In this document: in pieces, positions 11,457 to 22,884 of the stretch
How positions within the stretch are numbered: the stretch's first letter is position 1
Layout: the number at the start of each line of letters is the position of its first letter
Source of the DNA: Anodontia alba
Taxonomy: Eukaryota > Mollusca > Bivalvia > Lucinida > Lucinidae
Length of the DNA stretch: 64,000 bases
Reading direction: 5' to 3'
Assembly: GCA_964016985.1 (NCBI GenBank)
Contig: OZ024829.1
Location: forward strand, 73,912,110-73,976,109
Translations under genes and position numbers: made by a program
The notes under the pieces: generated by a model
What the model was told of the DNA's origin: nothing
The model's database searches: none
The model's input: only the letters and a program-made list of their open reading frames with translations

Positions 11457-11979
11457 CACAATACATTAACCTATAGATAATGTGCTGTTCTATTCTGTAT
11501 TTCAAACCTTCCAAAGAAAAACGACCATTCAGTTGTCTTAAGAAGTCTTAATCCAGAAGGTCTCTTAGGCAGTTACCTGTGTGACGTAACTCTTCCTACT
11601 CTTTCAATCACGTGTCAATTACTTTTCTGTGGAACAAAGAAAATAAACAAGATTTTTGCCAGGTGATAAAAAATCTAAATTTCTTTCTTTTTCTCCGGTC
11701 TATTTTCTTAGTTTCTGTTTTCTTTTGAACCTTTCTCATTTCTTTCACGGAATATCTTATTACTTTCATTAAATCCCCCTTCAATATTTTGTTATTAATG
11801 ATTGTCATTTTGCGTCATGCATTTTCGCGACTCTCGTATTTATCAGCACAACTCTCATGTTCGTTCCGGAAGTCGTGCATAACGATTCAAAGATTTTACT
11901 TATTCTGTTTGTTCCGGATATTTATCGACAAGATCTGTAATAACTGGACTACTATTGGTATCTGACAGAAGAATTCTAT

Positions 11980-12350
11980 GGTGAAGAAGCTGATTAATAA
12001 GAACTTGTCAATCTTCGGATTATATGACAGTTCTTACTGATGGGACACCACCCCACAAAGCCCTGCTGCCAGGGGTAGGACCCATCTGGGTGGCATCTTT
12101 ATGGGTGCTATATGTACTCAATAAAGTCTGTCCACCACTGTCCAGGTATCCATCCACCTACTTACAGACTATGAAGATATGGCTGAAGATTTCTATGGTG
12201 GAGAAGCTGATTAGTAAAGAATTTGTCAACCTTAGGGTTATATGACAATTCTTTACTGATGGGACACCACCCCACAAGGCCCTACTGTCTGGGGTAGGAC
12301 CCATCTGGGTGGCATCTTATGAGTGCTTTAGGCATTCAATAAGTCTAAGT
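11980..12350. repeat. Two-copy tandem repeat, ~215 bp, inside the 5.2 kb element
   Basis: Two copies share AAGCTGATTA, TTATATGACA, TACTGATGGGACACCACCCC and GACCCATCTGGGTGGCATCT. The open frame at 12024-12245 arises from this repeat and shows no domain. Confidence 0.8.
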
Positions 12351-12354
12351 CCAC

Positions 12355-12600
12355 CTCTGACCAGTCATGACAGGTGACCAGTCATGACCGGTTACCGGTC
12401 ATTTATCTGGGTGACATAGGCACTCAATAAAGTCTAAGTCCACAAATCACCAGTCAACCAGTCACCGGTCAGATCAGTCACTGATAAAAAATTACTACCT
12501 AACATTAATTACCAGGCATCTAATCACCAGGCAACAATCACCGGGTACCAGTCACCGGTCACAGAAATTACCAATCAATTGCCGGATCACTAGTGATGGA
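12355..12600. repeat. Degenerate CAGTCA/CCGGTCA short repeat
   Basis: Dense, irregular copies of ACCAGTCA and ACCGGTCA-type words on one strand, for example GACCAGTCATGACCGGTTAC. It looks like a decayed minisatellite within the 5.2 kb element. Confidence 0.6.
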
Positions 12601-12639
12601 ATAACAGTCACTAGTTCCCAAAAAATTAGTTTTGACTCA

Positions 12640-15600
12640 CAGAGCATCAGAGATGAGTCAAATGAGTACAGATTATTAAATGACAACGTTTGGTTAGAAT
12701 ACTGGGTAGACATTATATCAAGGAATTCTATGCAGTCATTATCGAATTAGACTTAGAATCCTAGATATTTGTAATTATAATCTGAAAGTATATTATGATT
12801 GAACATCTAACAATACTTGAAAGATTATAGACCTGTTCCTCTTTTAACTCACTGCAGAAGGACCTTTACCCTGTAAGGCTTTATGGCAGGGGATTAGCTC
12901 CATGCTGTGATTTGATAATATAAGAAGAGAAGATAAACATATCGTTTACCTATCCTCTCCTTCTTCTTAATTTATTTGTTTCTCTTTCGGAAGAAACAAA
13001 GAACAGAAATCAATATAATAATTATAAAGAAGTTATTAATTTCTTTCTTATTCATTTTTTGGTACTTAGTTAGGATTATTATGGTATCATAATCTAAACT
13101 TTCCCTGCAGGTTGTTACGATCAACTGGATAAAGTGGTTGAAAAGTACCTAACAGGTTGTTTACATTCAGTACAGGTTATTTACATTCAGATTAAACTAC
13201 GATCTGATAAGTTGGTAGAAAACACTTAATTTTGTCAGGTGGCTGAAGTTCAAATAATACTGCAACCTGATAGAATGATATTAAAGATTCCTAATTTATA
13301 GTTGAAAAATTGGTGCATTATCTAGGACTCAGAATCAGTCTTTGAAAAGACTACTCATCCTTTGATAATATAATTATCAGTCTTCTAAAAAATTACCTTC
13401 TAATAAATTTGATAACGTTATTATTATTCCGTTAACAAAATTAGCTTTCTTCAAGAAGTTACAAAATCTAATTATGAACTTAGGTTTTGGCTTCTTTAGA
13501 GACTAATAAATTATATTAGGCTAAGGGATCGTTTAGAAACCTATTCAGCTGATAATAATTACATACCTAGACAGACGTATTGTCTAGGTCCAATATTAAT
13601 TTCCTTAAGTCTGATACAAAAGGAAATTTCTAAGAGGAAAACTTATGTAATGAGTAGTTTTACCTCTTCTAAACATCAATGACAAATATAAGTCATAAAC
13701 CAACTTTTCCATTGTCTTTCTTAGCACGTCAACAGATATTACAATGGGAGAAGATCTGTATACTTACGACGCAGTGAAGAAAATAAAGTCCTGTAAATTA
13801 TTCGATAATACTTCAGGACTAAATAATTATATTCCTCATCTTTCGTATGTTCCGATCCAATGATAAGAACCAGTTTTCCTCTCATTATTAGGAAACAGAA
13901 CATCTCCGATAATGAGTAATGGAAAGGGTACAAGCCGGAAAATCACGATCTATCCTGGATATATTGTCCCCTAAAGATAAGGTTGCAATATCCAATGATG
14001 GATATTTCCATTTAAAATATAAAGACAACTAAATCAGAACGTAATCGATAGTGTTATAAGACTGGACTGTCTCTAAATTATAATGGATCTCTTATACGAT
14101 TAAGTTTTCCATTTAAGGATGTTCTGTATTTACGTTTTACTGGCGGATCTTCCTGGTTTTGTTCCAGCAAATTCGGAATGTACCTTAATTTGTACATTTC
14201 CTCATATTGTAAATGGACGTTATCGTTACAGACTGACGTTAACAGACCATTATAAAATCATTTGACAATGATTGGATATTAGTTGCGATATGATAAAATC
14301 TATCTTCATAGTGTCATCAATCATTTTAAGTTGAGAGTTGATTTCTACATTTAGATTCTGAACTATTTACGTTCATTGTATAGGTTTTAAAACCTTGTTG
14401 ATACATTTATGCATTGAACCATTTTAAGTATTGATTCATACTTCAACGTAATTATTGACTCAAACTTTAATTCGAATCGATTATGTCTGATTACTCACCT
14501 GGGAACCTTGCATATGTTACTGGATTGTCAAATCCCAGTAGTGACAACTTCCAGTTTATGTCAGTGGATATACTCCTATTGCTCAATTTAGGCTCCAATG
14601 AATATTGTATTTTCATCGATACAATCATTATCAATAGAGAACTCATCTTCTGTCTTCGAACAGAGGAATAATGAGTTTCCATTCTTACATTTTGGATAGA
14701 AGATTAATCTTCATCTACCTTTAAATAAATATGGCATAGAATTTGGCGAATAAAAAAGCCATACAATACATCTTCAACCTTGCGTTAAGAATTGATAACA
14801 CAGCTGGGTTATAATAAAAGGCTCCCAGCCTACGCATAGAAATATGGGAGTACCTTTTTCTTCCTGAAATGCGATAAAGTCTCAAAATAATGTGCTATTT
14901 CAGGAAGTTTTTCAACTATAAAGAAATTTGTCTTAAAACTACTTAAATATTCAAGACTAATTTCTATATATATAAAAAATGGATTGTTTATCATTATATA
15001 CAATCATTACAGTTATATTATACTTATAACCAGTTTCCTTGAATAATCTTTCTATCATGATAAATGATTCATCCATAAACTGGAATACCTTATGGATTAT
15101 TATGAAGTGATATATCATAAACCAAAATTTCTATCCTGTAACAGTAACCTAGGATAAATTTGTTACGACAAACGAATTATCCATAACACAAATATCTTGC
15201 TATCATTTATATATTATAAATGATAATATCATCTATTCTCACTATTCCAGATATATATGTGCAGGATAGTTAATTACGTCTCTGACCTCTTTGCCTTTCG
15301 TTATCAGAGATATTAAAATTAGTAGCAGTCTGACTCGTCCGATATACTTATAAACTCTTCTATGGTTAGTAGAAGTTTGTATAATAAACTCCCTAATTCT
15401 TGTCTCATGGAGGAAGTTTTAGCATTACTGGAGTCAGAATTTACTATATTGTAATTATGTCATAGAAGAAGGTTGAATCGGTATTGACTTCTCTTTTCAT
15501 TATAGTCAAATTACAGATACCCGGTATTCCTTTGAATTTTGACTAAAAATATCTAGATCTGGTAACAGAATTGATTCTAGCCAGTTCTCTTAAACTTAAT

Positions 15601-16590
15601 AGCTAGAACTTTTACCAATATTGTAACATCTTTTGAGTAAGGAGGCTGCTATAGAGTATGCTAGGTTATTTGCCTTTCTTCTTATTAGAAATTTTACAGC
15701 TGCCAAACTCTACCCTATGATGTTAGCAGTCTTGCATTTTTTATTAACTTTACCAAGGATACGTTTCCTAAATCTCCTCTGGTAGAAGTTTAGTGTTAAA
15801 AATTTATTCAGGTTGTCCATCTTCATACGAAGAAATAGACAATATCTTACTAATATTGATTGCCCTGACTAAGATTCATTATCACAGTCTGACTGGCAAT
15901 AGATAAGATATATAAAATAATCAATCAGATTTTCGCTATCATTGATGGATAAACTGGGTATTCAGCAAGAATTAGATTAGTCCATTTACCCAGGTTATTA
16001 TTATAACTCCTGTTTAGCTTGAAATGCAAAGGAATAATTACAAAGTCTTACCATTGTTTAAGTATTATGAACTTGTTATTGGCAACAGTTAACTCGGTCT
16101 AATTAACCAGGTTCCAATTTTTTCATATTTATAAATAGTTTAGACTATTTAATAACTTAGACAACCATTACATTTCTAGGACTTATAATTAAACCTCCAG
16201 ATATGTAGGTTATATGCAGGAAACTCATACGAGATGACATTTCCTTATTTTATATTTTTCTCTCAAAGACAAACAGCTATCTTTCTGAGCACCTTTATGT
16301 CTCAATGACTCAATATTCTTTTTGGGATAATCTGTCATTACCAAAAAAGAAAAAAAGCAGGAGGCCAGGATTTCAGGCCTCTGAGGAATGACAAGCTGGC
16401 AGCCTCCAGAGTCTACTATTAACATATAAGGTATTAACACCTTAAAGATATGCTATTAATGTTTGGAATTGGCTCATTCTTAGGATTTATATCAAGAATG
16501 ATCTTATTCCAGGAGGTTCCAGAGCCAGAAGTGGAGGAATTTATATATATAATTTGGTGTTAGAATAAGGGAGCTCCTTCCCACCTATTT
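12640..16590. other. Interior of the 5.2 kb element: no recognisable content
   Basis: About 3.9 kb of AT-rich sequence without tandem structure, splice-flanked exons or conserved protein motifs that I can see. The longest open frames (13739-13933 minus, 14483-14671 plus, 16225-16440 minus) are short and unremarkable. Decayed coding DNA cannot be excluded by eye. Confidence 0.5.
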
Positions 16591-16630
16591 GGCAAATTCT
16601 AGCACATTATCTATAGGTTAATGTATTGTG

Positions 16631-16953
16631 CAGTTAAAATGAAGTTTTTAAAAGTAAAACATATTATAACTAGCAATACTTAACCTATAGATAAGATAAT
16701 TCCCCCCTCCCTATCCCCGCTTAGCTCAGTTTTATTGTTTGATCTTAAAAGAAACTGACACTTGATTAAACGAGCGGGAAGAGTTAAATCACACGGGTAA
16801 CCGCCTAAGGGACCTTCTGGATTAAGACGTCTTAGGACAACTGAACGGTCGTTTTTTTCTGTGGAAGGTTTGAAATACAGAATAGAATAGCACATTATCT
16901 ATAGGTTAAGTATTGCTAGTTAAAATATGTTTTACTTTTAAAAACTTCATTTT
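16631..16953. mobile_element. Small TIR element related to the 5.2 kb element
   Basis: Arms at 16636-16694 and 16895-16953 are inverted copies (AAAATGAAGTTTTTAAAAGT ... ACCTATAGATAA). The interior, read in reverse, matches the 5.2 kb element just inside its left end (phrases TTCTATTCTGTATTTCAAAC, TTAATCCAGAAGGTC, TTAGGC). It is therefore a deletion derivative or short cousin of the large element and adjoins it directly. Its outer end abuts TTTTTGATCTAC of the c2 monomer. Confidence 0.8.
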
Positions 16954-18066
16954 TGATCTACAAGTCACCCCAATGCTTCCTACCAAGTTTCGAGTCAATT
17001 GGCCTTTGGTTCAAGAAAAGACCTAAAAATAAAATTTCAAGATGGCCACCATGAAGGTCATTTTGGATTTCCGATTGAAACGTTTTTAGCTTTTTTTGAT
17101 CTACAAGTCACCCCAATGCTTCCTACCAAATTTCGAGTCAATTGGCCTTTTGGTTCAGGAAAAGAAGCGAAAAATAGATTTTCAAGACGGCGACCAAGGC
17201 GGCCATCTTGGATTTTTGATCAGAAAGATTTTAGCTACATATATTTATGATATACACGTCATCTTGATGCTTCCTACCAAGTTTCGAGTCAGTTGGCCTT
17301 TCAGTTCAGAAAAAGAAGCAAAAATTAGATTTTCAAGATCGCTTCCATGCTGGCCATTTTTTATTTCCAATCGGAACAATTTTAGCTATTTTTGATCAAC
17401 AAGTCACCCTGGTCCTTCCTACCAAGTTTTGAGTCAATTGGCCTTTTGGTTCAGGAGGAGAAACGAAAAATAGATTTTCAAGATGGCCCCACGGCGGCAA
17501 TCTTGGATTTCCTATCAGAATGGTTTTAGCTATTTTTGATCTACAAGTCACCGGGGTGCTTCCTACTAAGTTTTGTGTCAGTAGGCCTTTCGGTTAGAAG
17601 AAGTGGAAAATAGATTTCAAGATGCCTGCCATGGCGGCCATCTTGGATTTCCGATTAGAACAATTTTAGCTATTTTTGATCTACAAGACACTGATGCTTC
17701 CTACCAAGTTTTGAGTCAAATGGCCTTTCCGTTCAAGAGAAGAAGCGAAAAATAGATTTTCACGATGGCAACCACCTTGGATTTCTGATCGGAATGCTTT
17801 TACCTATTTTTTATCTACAAGTCACCCCGATGCTTCCTACCAAGTTTCGAGTCTATTGGCCTTTCAGTTCCGGAGAAGCGAAAAAAAGATTGGCCATCTT
17901 GGATTTCCGATGGAACGATTTTTGCTATTTTTGATCTACAAGTCATCCGATGCTTCCTACCAAATTTTGAGTCCATTGGCCCAGGGGTGTAGGAGGAGTA
18001 GGCTTTTAAAGCAATTGCTGATGCCGCACAAAGCACAACACACGACTTCTTGCTCAGGTAAGCTAA
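16954..18066 (+). mobile_element. Core c2 array with family A 3' end
   Basis: Six or seven c2 monomers (GATCTACAAGTCACCCC, CTTCCTACCAAGTTTCGAGT, AATTGGCC, AAGATGGC and GCCATCTTGGAT). It ends TTGCTCAGGTAAGCTAATAAA, a slightly decayed family A end with CTAA at 18063-18066 and no intact left hairpin arm. Together with 11160-11456 it is one element interrupted by the 5.5 kb insertion. Open frames in the array are repeat artefacts. Confidence 0.75.
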
Positions 18067-18072
18067 TAAATG

Positions 18073-18393
18073 TCATTTGGTCTAAAAAATTTCAAAGTTC
18101 AGTAATCTCCAGACATATACAAACCAAAATAAGATAAAGTCTATATTCTACGAACTGGTCTGTACTGAAAAATGTTAAGTCCACAGTTTTACAAAGCAGT
18201 CCATTCAGAGTGCAGAGATTGCTTCATTTGTTTGTGGACAGCTATGAATATATTTCTAGGTATGTACGGAAACTTGTCCGTATTAAAGTATGCAGATTTC
18301 TGTAAACCTTCGTAACAAACTACAAGAATATAAGCGGACTGGTCAAAATTATGCAAAAATATGAAAGTATCCACACATTTACAAAGAGAACTG
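18073..18393 (-). repeat. Right arm of the 8 kb-spaced inverted repeat
   Basis: Reverse-complement partner of 10404-10727. Its inner edge lies 7 bases from the family A CTAA end, and its outer edge runs into family G monomers (TGCCTCTACCAAATATTATC). Confidence 0.85.
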
Positions 18394-18831
18394 TCCTTAT
18401 CTATGCCTCTACCAAATATTATCAAAATACTGCAAACCATATACTCAAGAATTTGGCTTAGAAATTCATTCAGGGAGATAACTAGAAAACAACCACAGCA
18501 GAGGTTGTCCTTGTTGCATGCGACACGACTACTGTCATTATCTACTACTAAATATTATCAATTAATTTTTTTTCCCCTTACAAAGCACTGCTGCTTATGA
18601 TGCAAACTGGAGGTTGGACTCGGTATTAAAGAGGAAGTCTGGGTTTGGGTTCGATGTAGACCATTTAATCAGAAGCAAGCAATAGGCAATAATATAGGAG
18701 GCACTGTGAACTGGCAAAGTATAGCGCAATCATATAAAACAATCTTATAATGATGCAATCATAATTAATATGTCATTTGCTTAGAAAGCAAATTATCTCC
18801 AAAGACCCAAACCCAGGTAGTAAGTAGTTCT
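18394..18831. repeat. Family G monomer fragment, then unassigned sequence
   Basis: Bases 18394 to about 18570 carry G-monomer phrases (ACCAAATATTATCAAAATAC, GGGAGATAACTAGAAAAC, GTTGTCCTTGTTGCATGCGA). From about 18580 to 18831 I see nothing assignable. Confidence 0.6.
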
Positions 18832-18959
18832 TTAAGCAAATTGAAGACATACAAAGTAAACAGAAATAGGCATATATATATATATACACGTACACACAAT
18901 GCAAATAATGCAGAAAACCCTATAGTGAGCAGTACGAGCTACCAGATTTGACAGACGAT

Positions 18960-19863
18960 GCGACATATGCCTGCCGCCATTCAGCAAGTCAGCCTCCCCA
19001 TATCTTATCTCACCAGAGGGACGTGGAAAAGCATTTCCCATTGCTTGGGCTAGACGAACCCGTAGTTGAAAGGAGGGGTCAAGGTATCTCTGGTAAGAAT
19101 CGCTGGACCAGTCCCCCTGTAATTTTATCCATTCTGCCGGTATTCCGCACTGCAACGCATAGCTAGCCCCGCCCCTAGGGAACGAGTGCCCCGAGTAAAG
19201 AGTAGGATTTAACCCAATCTTCCGCAAACAAAGGCGAAGGTGTGTAATAAACATGGTGTAAGTTATCGGTTGGGGGCCTTGTGGGAAGGGAAAGCAGAAC
19301 AGGGGTAATGGATGTTCCTGTTTAGGTATACGACTTATGCACAGCATCAAGGCTGAGAAGGGGCAGAAAGGGGAGCGCGCTATATGTGGCAGGGGGATAC
19401 ATAATGTCTTCTGTCTATATTGTATTGTTTTTGACCAGCGTATTGACAGGACAGCTCCAGAGGTGCCAAACTGAATGTCAGAAATGCAAAGATGTTTGGC
19501 AGGATCAAACTGCGAGGGAGATGGGATGAGTAAATTAGATTTCCGGAAGAAAGAAAAGAAGGCCACTAAACAGGCTGTCCAAAAAGTCACTTCAAATGGA
19601 TTGCTAAAATTCAGTACTGCTAAGATGCTTTGCAGGATAGTGTCAGTGATGGGTAGCTTTTGATTGATTCCTTCGCCTTTGTGCCTTCGAAGTCCCTTCA
19701 AAATAGACAATAGGTACCAACTGTTTGCAAGTGGGTTACTATAGCCCTCATCTAGGTGCATAATTCACACAACATTTAAGTACTGTCGAACCGAGGAATA
19801 GCTGAGTTTGGTGCCTAAGAAGGCAATGTATCTTCCAAGATTGCAAGGGGAAATTGGTACTAA
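18960..19863 (-). pseudogene. Tyrosine recombinase (DIRS/Ngaro/Crypton type), decayed
   Basis: The minus-strand frame from 19761 gives 309 residues. Residues about 60-230 carry the catalytic-domain landmarks of tyrosine recombinases: Arg I in FFRKSNLL (R73), a Lys in RWSKT (K111), the box GHSFPRGGAS (H192), W218 in GDWSSDSYQRYL and a candidate nucleophile Y226. Upstream, the same frame continues at 19863-19768 through a SAM-like N-terminal piece (GRYIAFLGTKLSYSSVRQYL) but is cut by TGA at 19767-19765, plausibly a decayed CGA. The box normally reads HxxR; here the third position after His is Pro, so the second catalytic Arg is lost. After about residue 245 the sequence no longer looks like the family. 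No reverse transcriptase or terminal repeats were found nearby. A splice acceptor-like TTCTTTTTAG abuts 19863. Confidence 0.85.
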
Positions 19864-19920
19864 AAAGAATAGTCAAAAATTAATAATGGATTAAACAGGT
19901 TAATCCTCCCATCTATATCA

Positions 19921-20381
19921 AACCATTAAGAAGTCACTGAGTGCACAAGAATCTGGCTTAGAAATTTATTCAGTGGTATATACAAGAAAAAGAACAAAGC
20001 AAGAGTTGTCCTTCTTGCATGTGATACTCCTACTTGACCTGATATATGTCCCACCAAAATATTATCAAATTATCTCAGACAGTATGGGAATTATAGCCTG
20101 AACAAGATTTCAGATCCAGGGGAGATAAGTAAATAACAAACAGTGAGAGTTGTCTGTCTTTATCTATGCATCTATCAAATATTATCAAAATATTTCAAAC
20201 CATTAAGAAGTTATAGAGTGCACAAGACTTTGGCTTAGAAATTTATTCAGGTGCATCATTCCCTACTGGTCCTTATCTATGCCTGTACCAAATCTTATCA
20301 AAATACTTCAAACCATTAAGAAGTTATGGAGTGCATAAGAATTTGGCTTAGAAATTCCTCATAGGGGAGATAACTAGAAAA
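19921..20381 (+). repeat. Family G monomer array, part 1
   Basis: About three monomers of roughly 147 bp with AAACCATTAAGAAGT, GAGTGCACAAGAATCTGGCT, GGGGAGATAACTAG and AGAGTTGTCCTTCTTGCATG. The uninterrupted stretch around 19979-20010 (ACAAGAAAAAGAACAAAGCA) is the empty-site counterpart of the insertion that starts at 20382. Confidence 0.8.
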
Positions 20382-22884
20382 CAAGAGGGCCATGATGGCC
20401 CTATACCACTCACCTGAGTATCACAGCACTCAAGGAGAATATGACTTAATCAGAGGAACATTTCTGCAAAATTATTTTGAAATCAGGCCATAGGCCTAGG
20501 ATGAGATACTGTTTAAAGGTTTTCTACTTTTAGCTCTGGTGGCCATTTTGTTCAGCTGAGCAGAACCATTTTAGCAATTTTGGTAAAGGGGTATTAGAGA
20601 AACATTTCTATGAAATTATTTCAAAATTGACCCTTGGCCAAGGAGACGTTGTTTAAAGATTTTCTTCTTTTTTTTTTTTTTTTTTTTTGCTCTGGATGCC
20701 ATTTTGTTTAATGGAATGGCACCATTTTAGGAATTTTGGTAGCAGGTCACTCAGGAAACATTCCTGTAATATTATTTCAAAATCCATTGGCCGGTTTAGG
20801 AGGAGATGCCTTTTAAGTATATTGTTGATAGATGCATGACAGTCTATGCTCTTTTTCTATTTCTAGCCCTGGTGGCCATTTTGTTATGCCAAAGGGAACC
20901 ATTTTAGCAATTTTGGTCAAGGAACATAAGAGGAACATTTCTGTGATATTATTTTGAAATCTGTCACAGGCCTAAGAGGAGATGTTGTTTAAAGGTTATT
21001 CTGTTTTTCTATTTTTAGCTCTGGTGGCCATTTTGTTTAGCGGAGCGGAACCATTTTAGCAATTTGGTAAAGGGTCACTCAAGGAACATTCCTGTAAAAT
21101 TATTTCAAAATCCATTAACCGGTTTAGGAGAAGATGTCTCTGACAGATGCATGAGAGGAACATTTCTGTGAAATTATTTTGAAATCGGGCCATTAGCCTG
21201 GGAGGAGATGTCCTTTAAAAGTTGTTTTTCTTTTTAGCTCTGGTGGCTATTTTGTTCAGCCCAGCGAAACCATTTTAGCAATTTTGGTAGAGGGTCACTC
21301 AAGGAACATTCCTGTAAAATTATTTCAAAATTCATTAACCGATTTAGGAGGCGATGTCTCTTAAGTAGATTGTTGATAGACGCATGACAGTCTATGCCCT
21401 TTTTCTTTTTTTTTAGCTCTGGAGGCCATTTTGTTCAGCCAAATGGAACCATTTTAGCAATTATGGTAAAGAGTCATAAGAGGAACATTTCTGTGAAATT
21501 ATTATGAAATCCGGTATTAGGCCTAAGATGAGATGTCATTTAAAGGTTTTTCTATTTTTAGCTCTTACGGCCATTTTGTTTAGCAGAGTGGAACCATTTT
21601 AGCAATTTTGGTAGAGGGGCATTAGAGTAACATTTCTGTGAAATTATTTTGAAATCGGGGCACTGGCATGGGAGATGTCGTTTAGAGGTTTATCTATTTT
21701 TAGCTCTGGTGGCGAGTTTGTTTAGCGGAGCGGAACCATTTTAGCAATTTTGGTAGACGGTCACTCAAGGAACATTCCTGTAAAATTATTTAAAATCCAT
21801 TAACCGGTTTAGGTGAAGAATGATGTCTCTTAAGTAAATTGCTGACAGACGCTTGACAGTCTACACCTTTTTTCTATTTTAGCTCTGGTGGCCATTTTGT
21901 TCAGCGGAGCCAAACCATTTTAGCAATTTTGGTAAAGGGGCATTAAAGGAACATTTCAGTAAAATTTATTTTGAAACTGGGCCCTTGGCCTAGAAGAAGA
22001 TGTCGTTTAAAAGGGTTTTTCTTTTTTCAGCTCTGGCGGCCATTTTGTTCAGCGAAGCGAAACCATTTTAGCAATTTTGGTAAAGGGGCTTAAGAGGAAC
22101 ATTTCTGTGAAATTATTTTGAAATCGGCCATTGGCCTGGGAGGAGATGTTGTTTAAAGATTTTTTCTATTTTTAGCTCTGGTGGCCATTTTATTTAGCGG
22201 AGCAGAATAATAATAATAATAATCGACTTTATTTATAGAGGGTAACACATTTAGTAAACTAATACTAATCTTCCATGTGGCCCTCTTTTTTCCTGGGTAG
22301 AAACCAGTACTAAGCAATGTGGATAAAGTTTCTTGCTCAAGGAAACAACACTTGATGTTAGTGGTGATCGAACATGGTACCTCTCGATCTCGAGTCCGAT
22401 GCTTTACCACTGCACCACAGTGCTCCATTTTAGCAATTTTGGTAAAGGGGCATGAGAGGAACATTTCTGTGAAATTATTTTGAAATCAGGCCATTGGCCT
22501 GGGAGGAGATGTTGTTTAAAGGTTTTTCTATTTTTAGCTGTGGTGGCCATCTTGTTTAGCGGAGCGGAACCATTTAGGCAATTTTGGTACAGGGTCATCT
22601 AAGGAACATTCCTATGAAATTATTTCAAAATCCATTCAGTGGCCTAGAAGAAGATGCTGTATTAAGGTGTTTCTATTTTTAGGTCTGGTGGCCATTTTGT
22701 TTAGCGGAGTGGAACCATTTAGGCAATTCTAGTAGAGGGTCACCCAAGGAACATTCCTGTAAAACTATTTCAAAATGCATTCACCGGTTTAAGGGATGTC
22801 TTTTAAGTAAATTGTTGCCAGACGGATGACGGATGAAGATTGGTCACAAAAGCTCACGTTGAGCCTTTGGCTCAGGTGAGCTAA
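20382..22884 (+). mobile_element. Complete family A element, core c1
   Basis: The 5' end is CAAG plus the perfect palindrome AGGGCCATGATGGCCCT (20386-20402), then CTCACCTGA (20409-20417). The core is about fifteen c1 monomers of roughly 145 bp. The 3' end is GACGGATGACGGATG, TGGTCACAAAAGCTCACG, a hairpin (22853-22880) and CTAA (22881-22884). It interrupts the family G array: the left flank is AACTAGAAAA and the right flank AAAAAGAACAAAGCAAGAG, which match the continuous sequence at 19979-20010. No coding capacity; a SINE sits at 22206-22422. Confidence 0.9.
22206..22422 (-). mobile_element. tRNA-derived SINE with (AAT)n tail
   Basis: On the minus strand the head carries an A box TGGTGCAGTGGTA (22405-22417) and a B box GTTCGATCACC (22363-22373). 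The far end is an AAT repeat (22206-22224). It cleanly separates the two halves of a c1 monomer (GAGCAGAA before, CCATTTTAGC after). I could not find a target-site duplication. Confidence 0.85.

Larger units (their letters stand above)
11457..16630. mobile_element. 5.2 kb TIR element, AT-rich, no coding gene seen
   Basis: The first 30 bases (CACAATACATTAACCTATAG, then ATAATGTGCT) are repeated exactly in inverted form at 16601-16630. The interior is AT-rich, lacks the dispersed monomers seen elsewhere, and contains only short open frames (none above about 80 codons) with no motif I recognise. It therefore looks like a large non-autonomous or decayed element. It sits cleanly inside a c2 monomer together with the small element at 16631-16953. 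Mutator-like elements have long TIRs, but no 9 bp target-site duplication was found, so the superfamily is open. Confidence 0.75.

Noticed and set aside
11457..16630. Viral insertion or Polinton as identity of the 5.2 kb element
   Set aside because: TIRs and size would allow it, but no polymerase, integrase, ATPase or capsid motif is visible in any frame.
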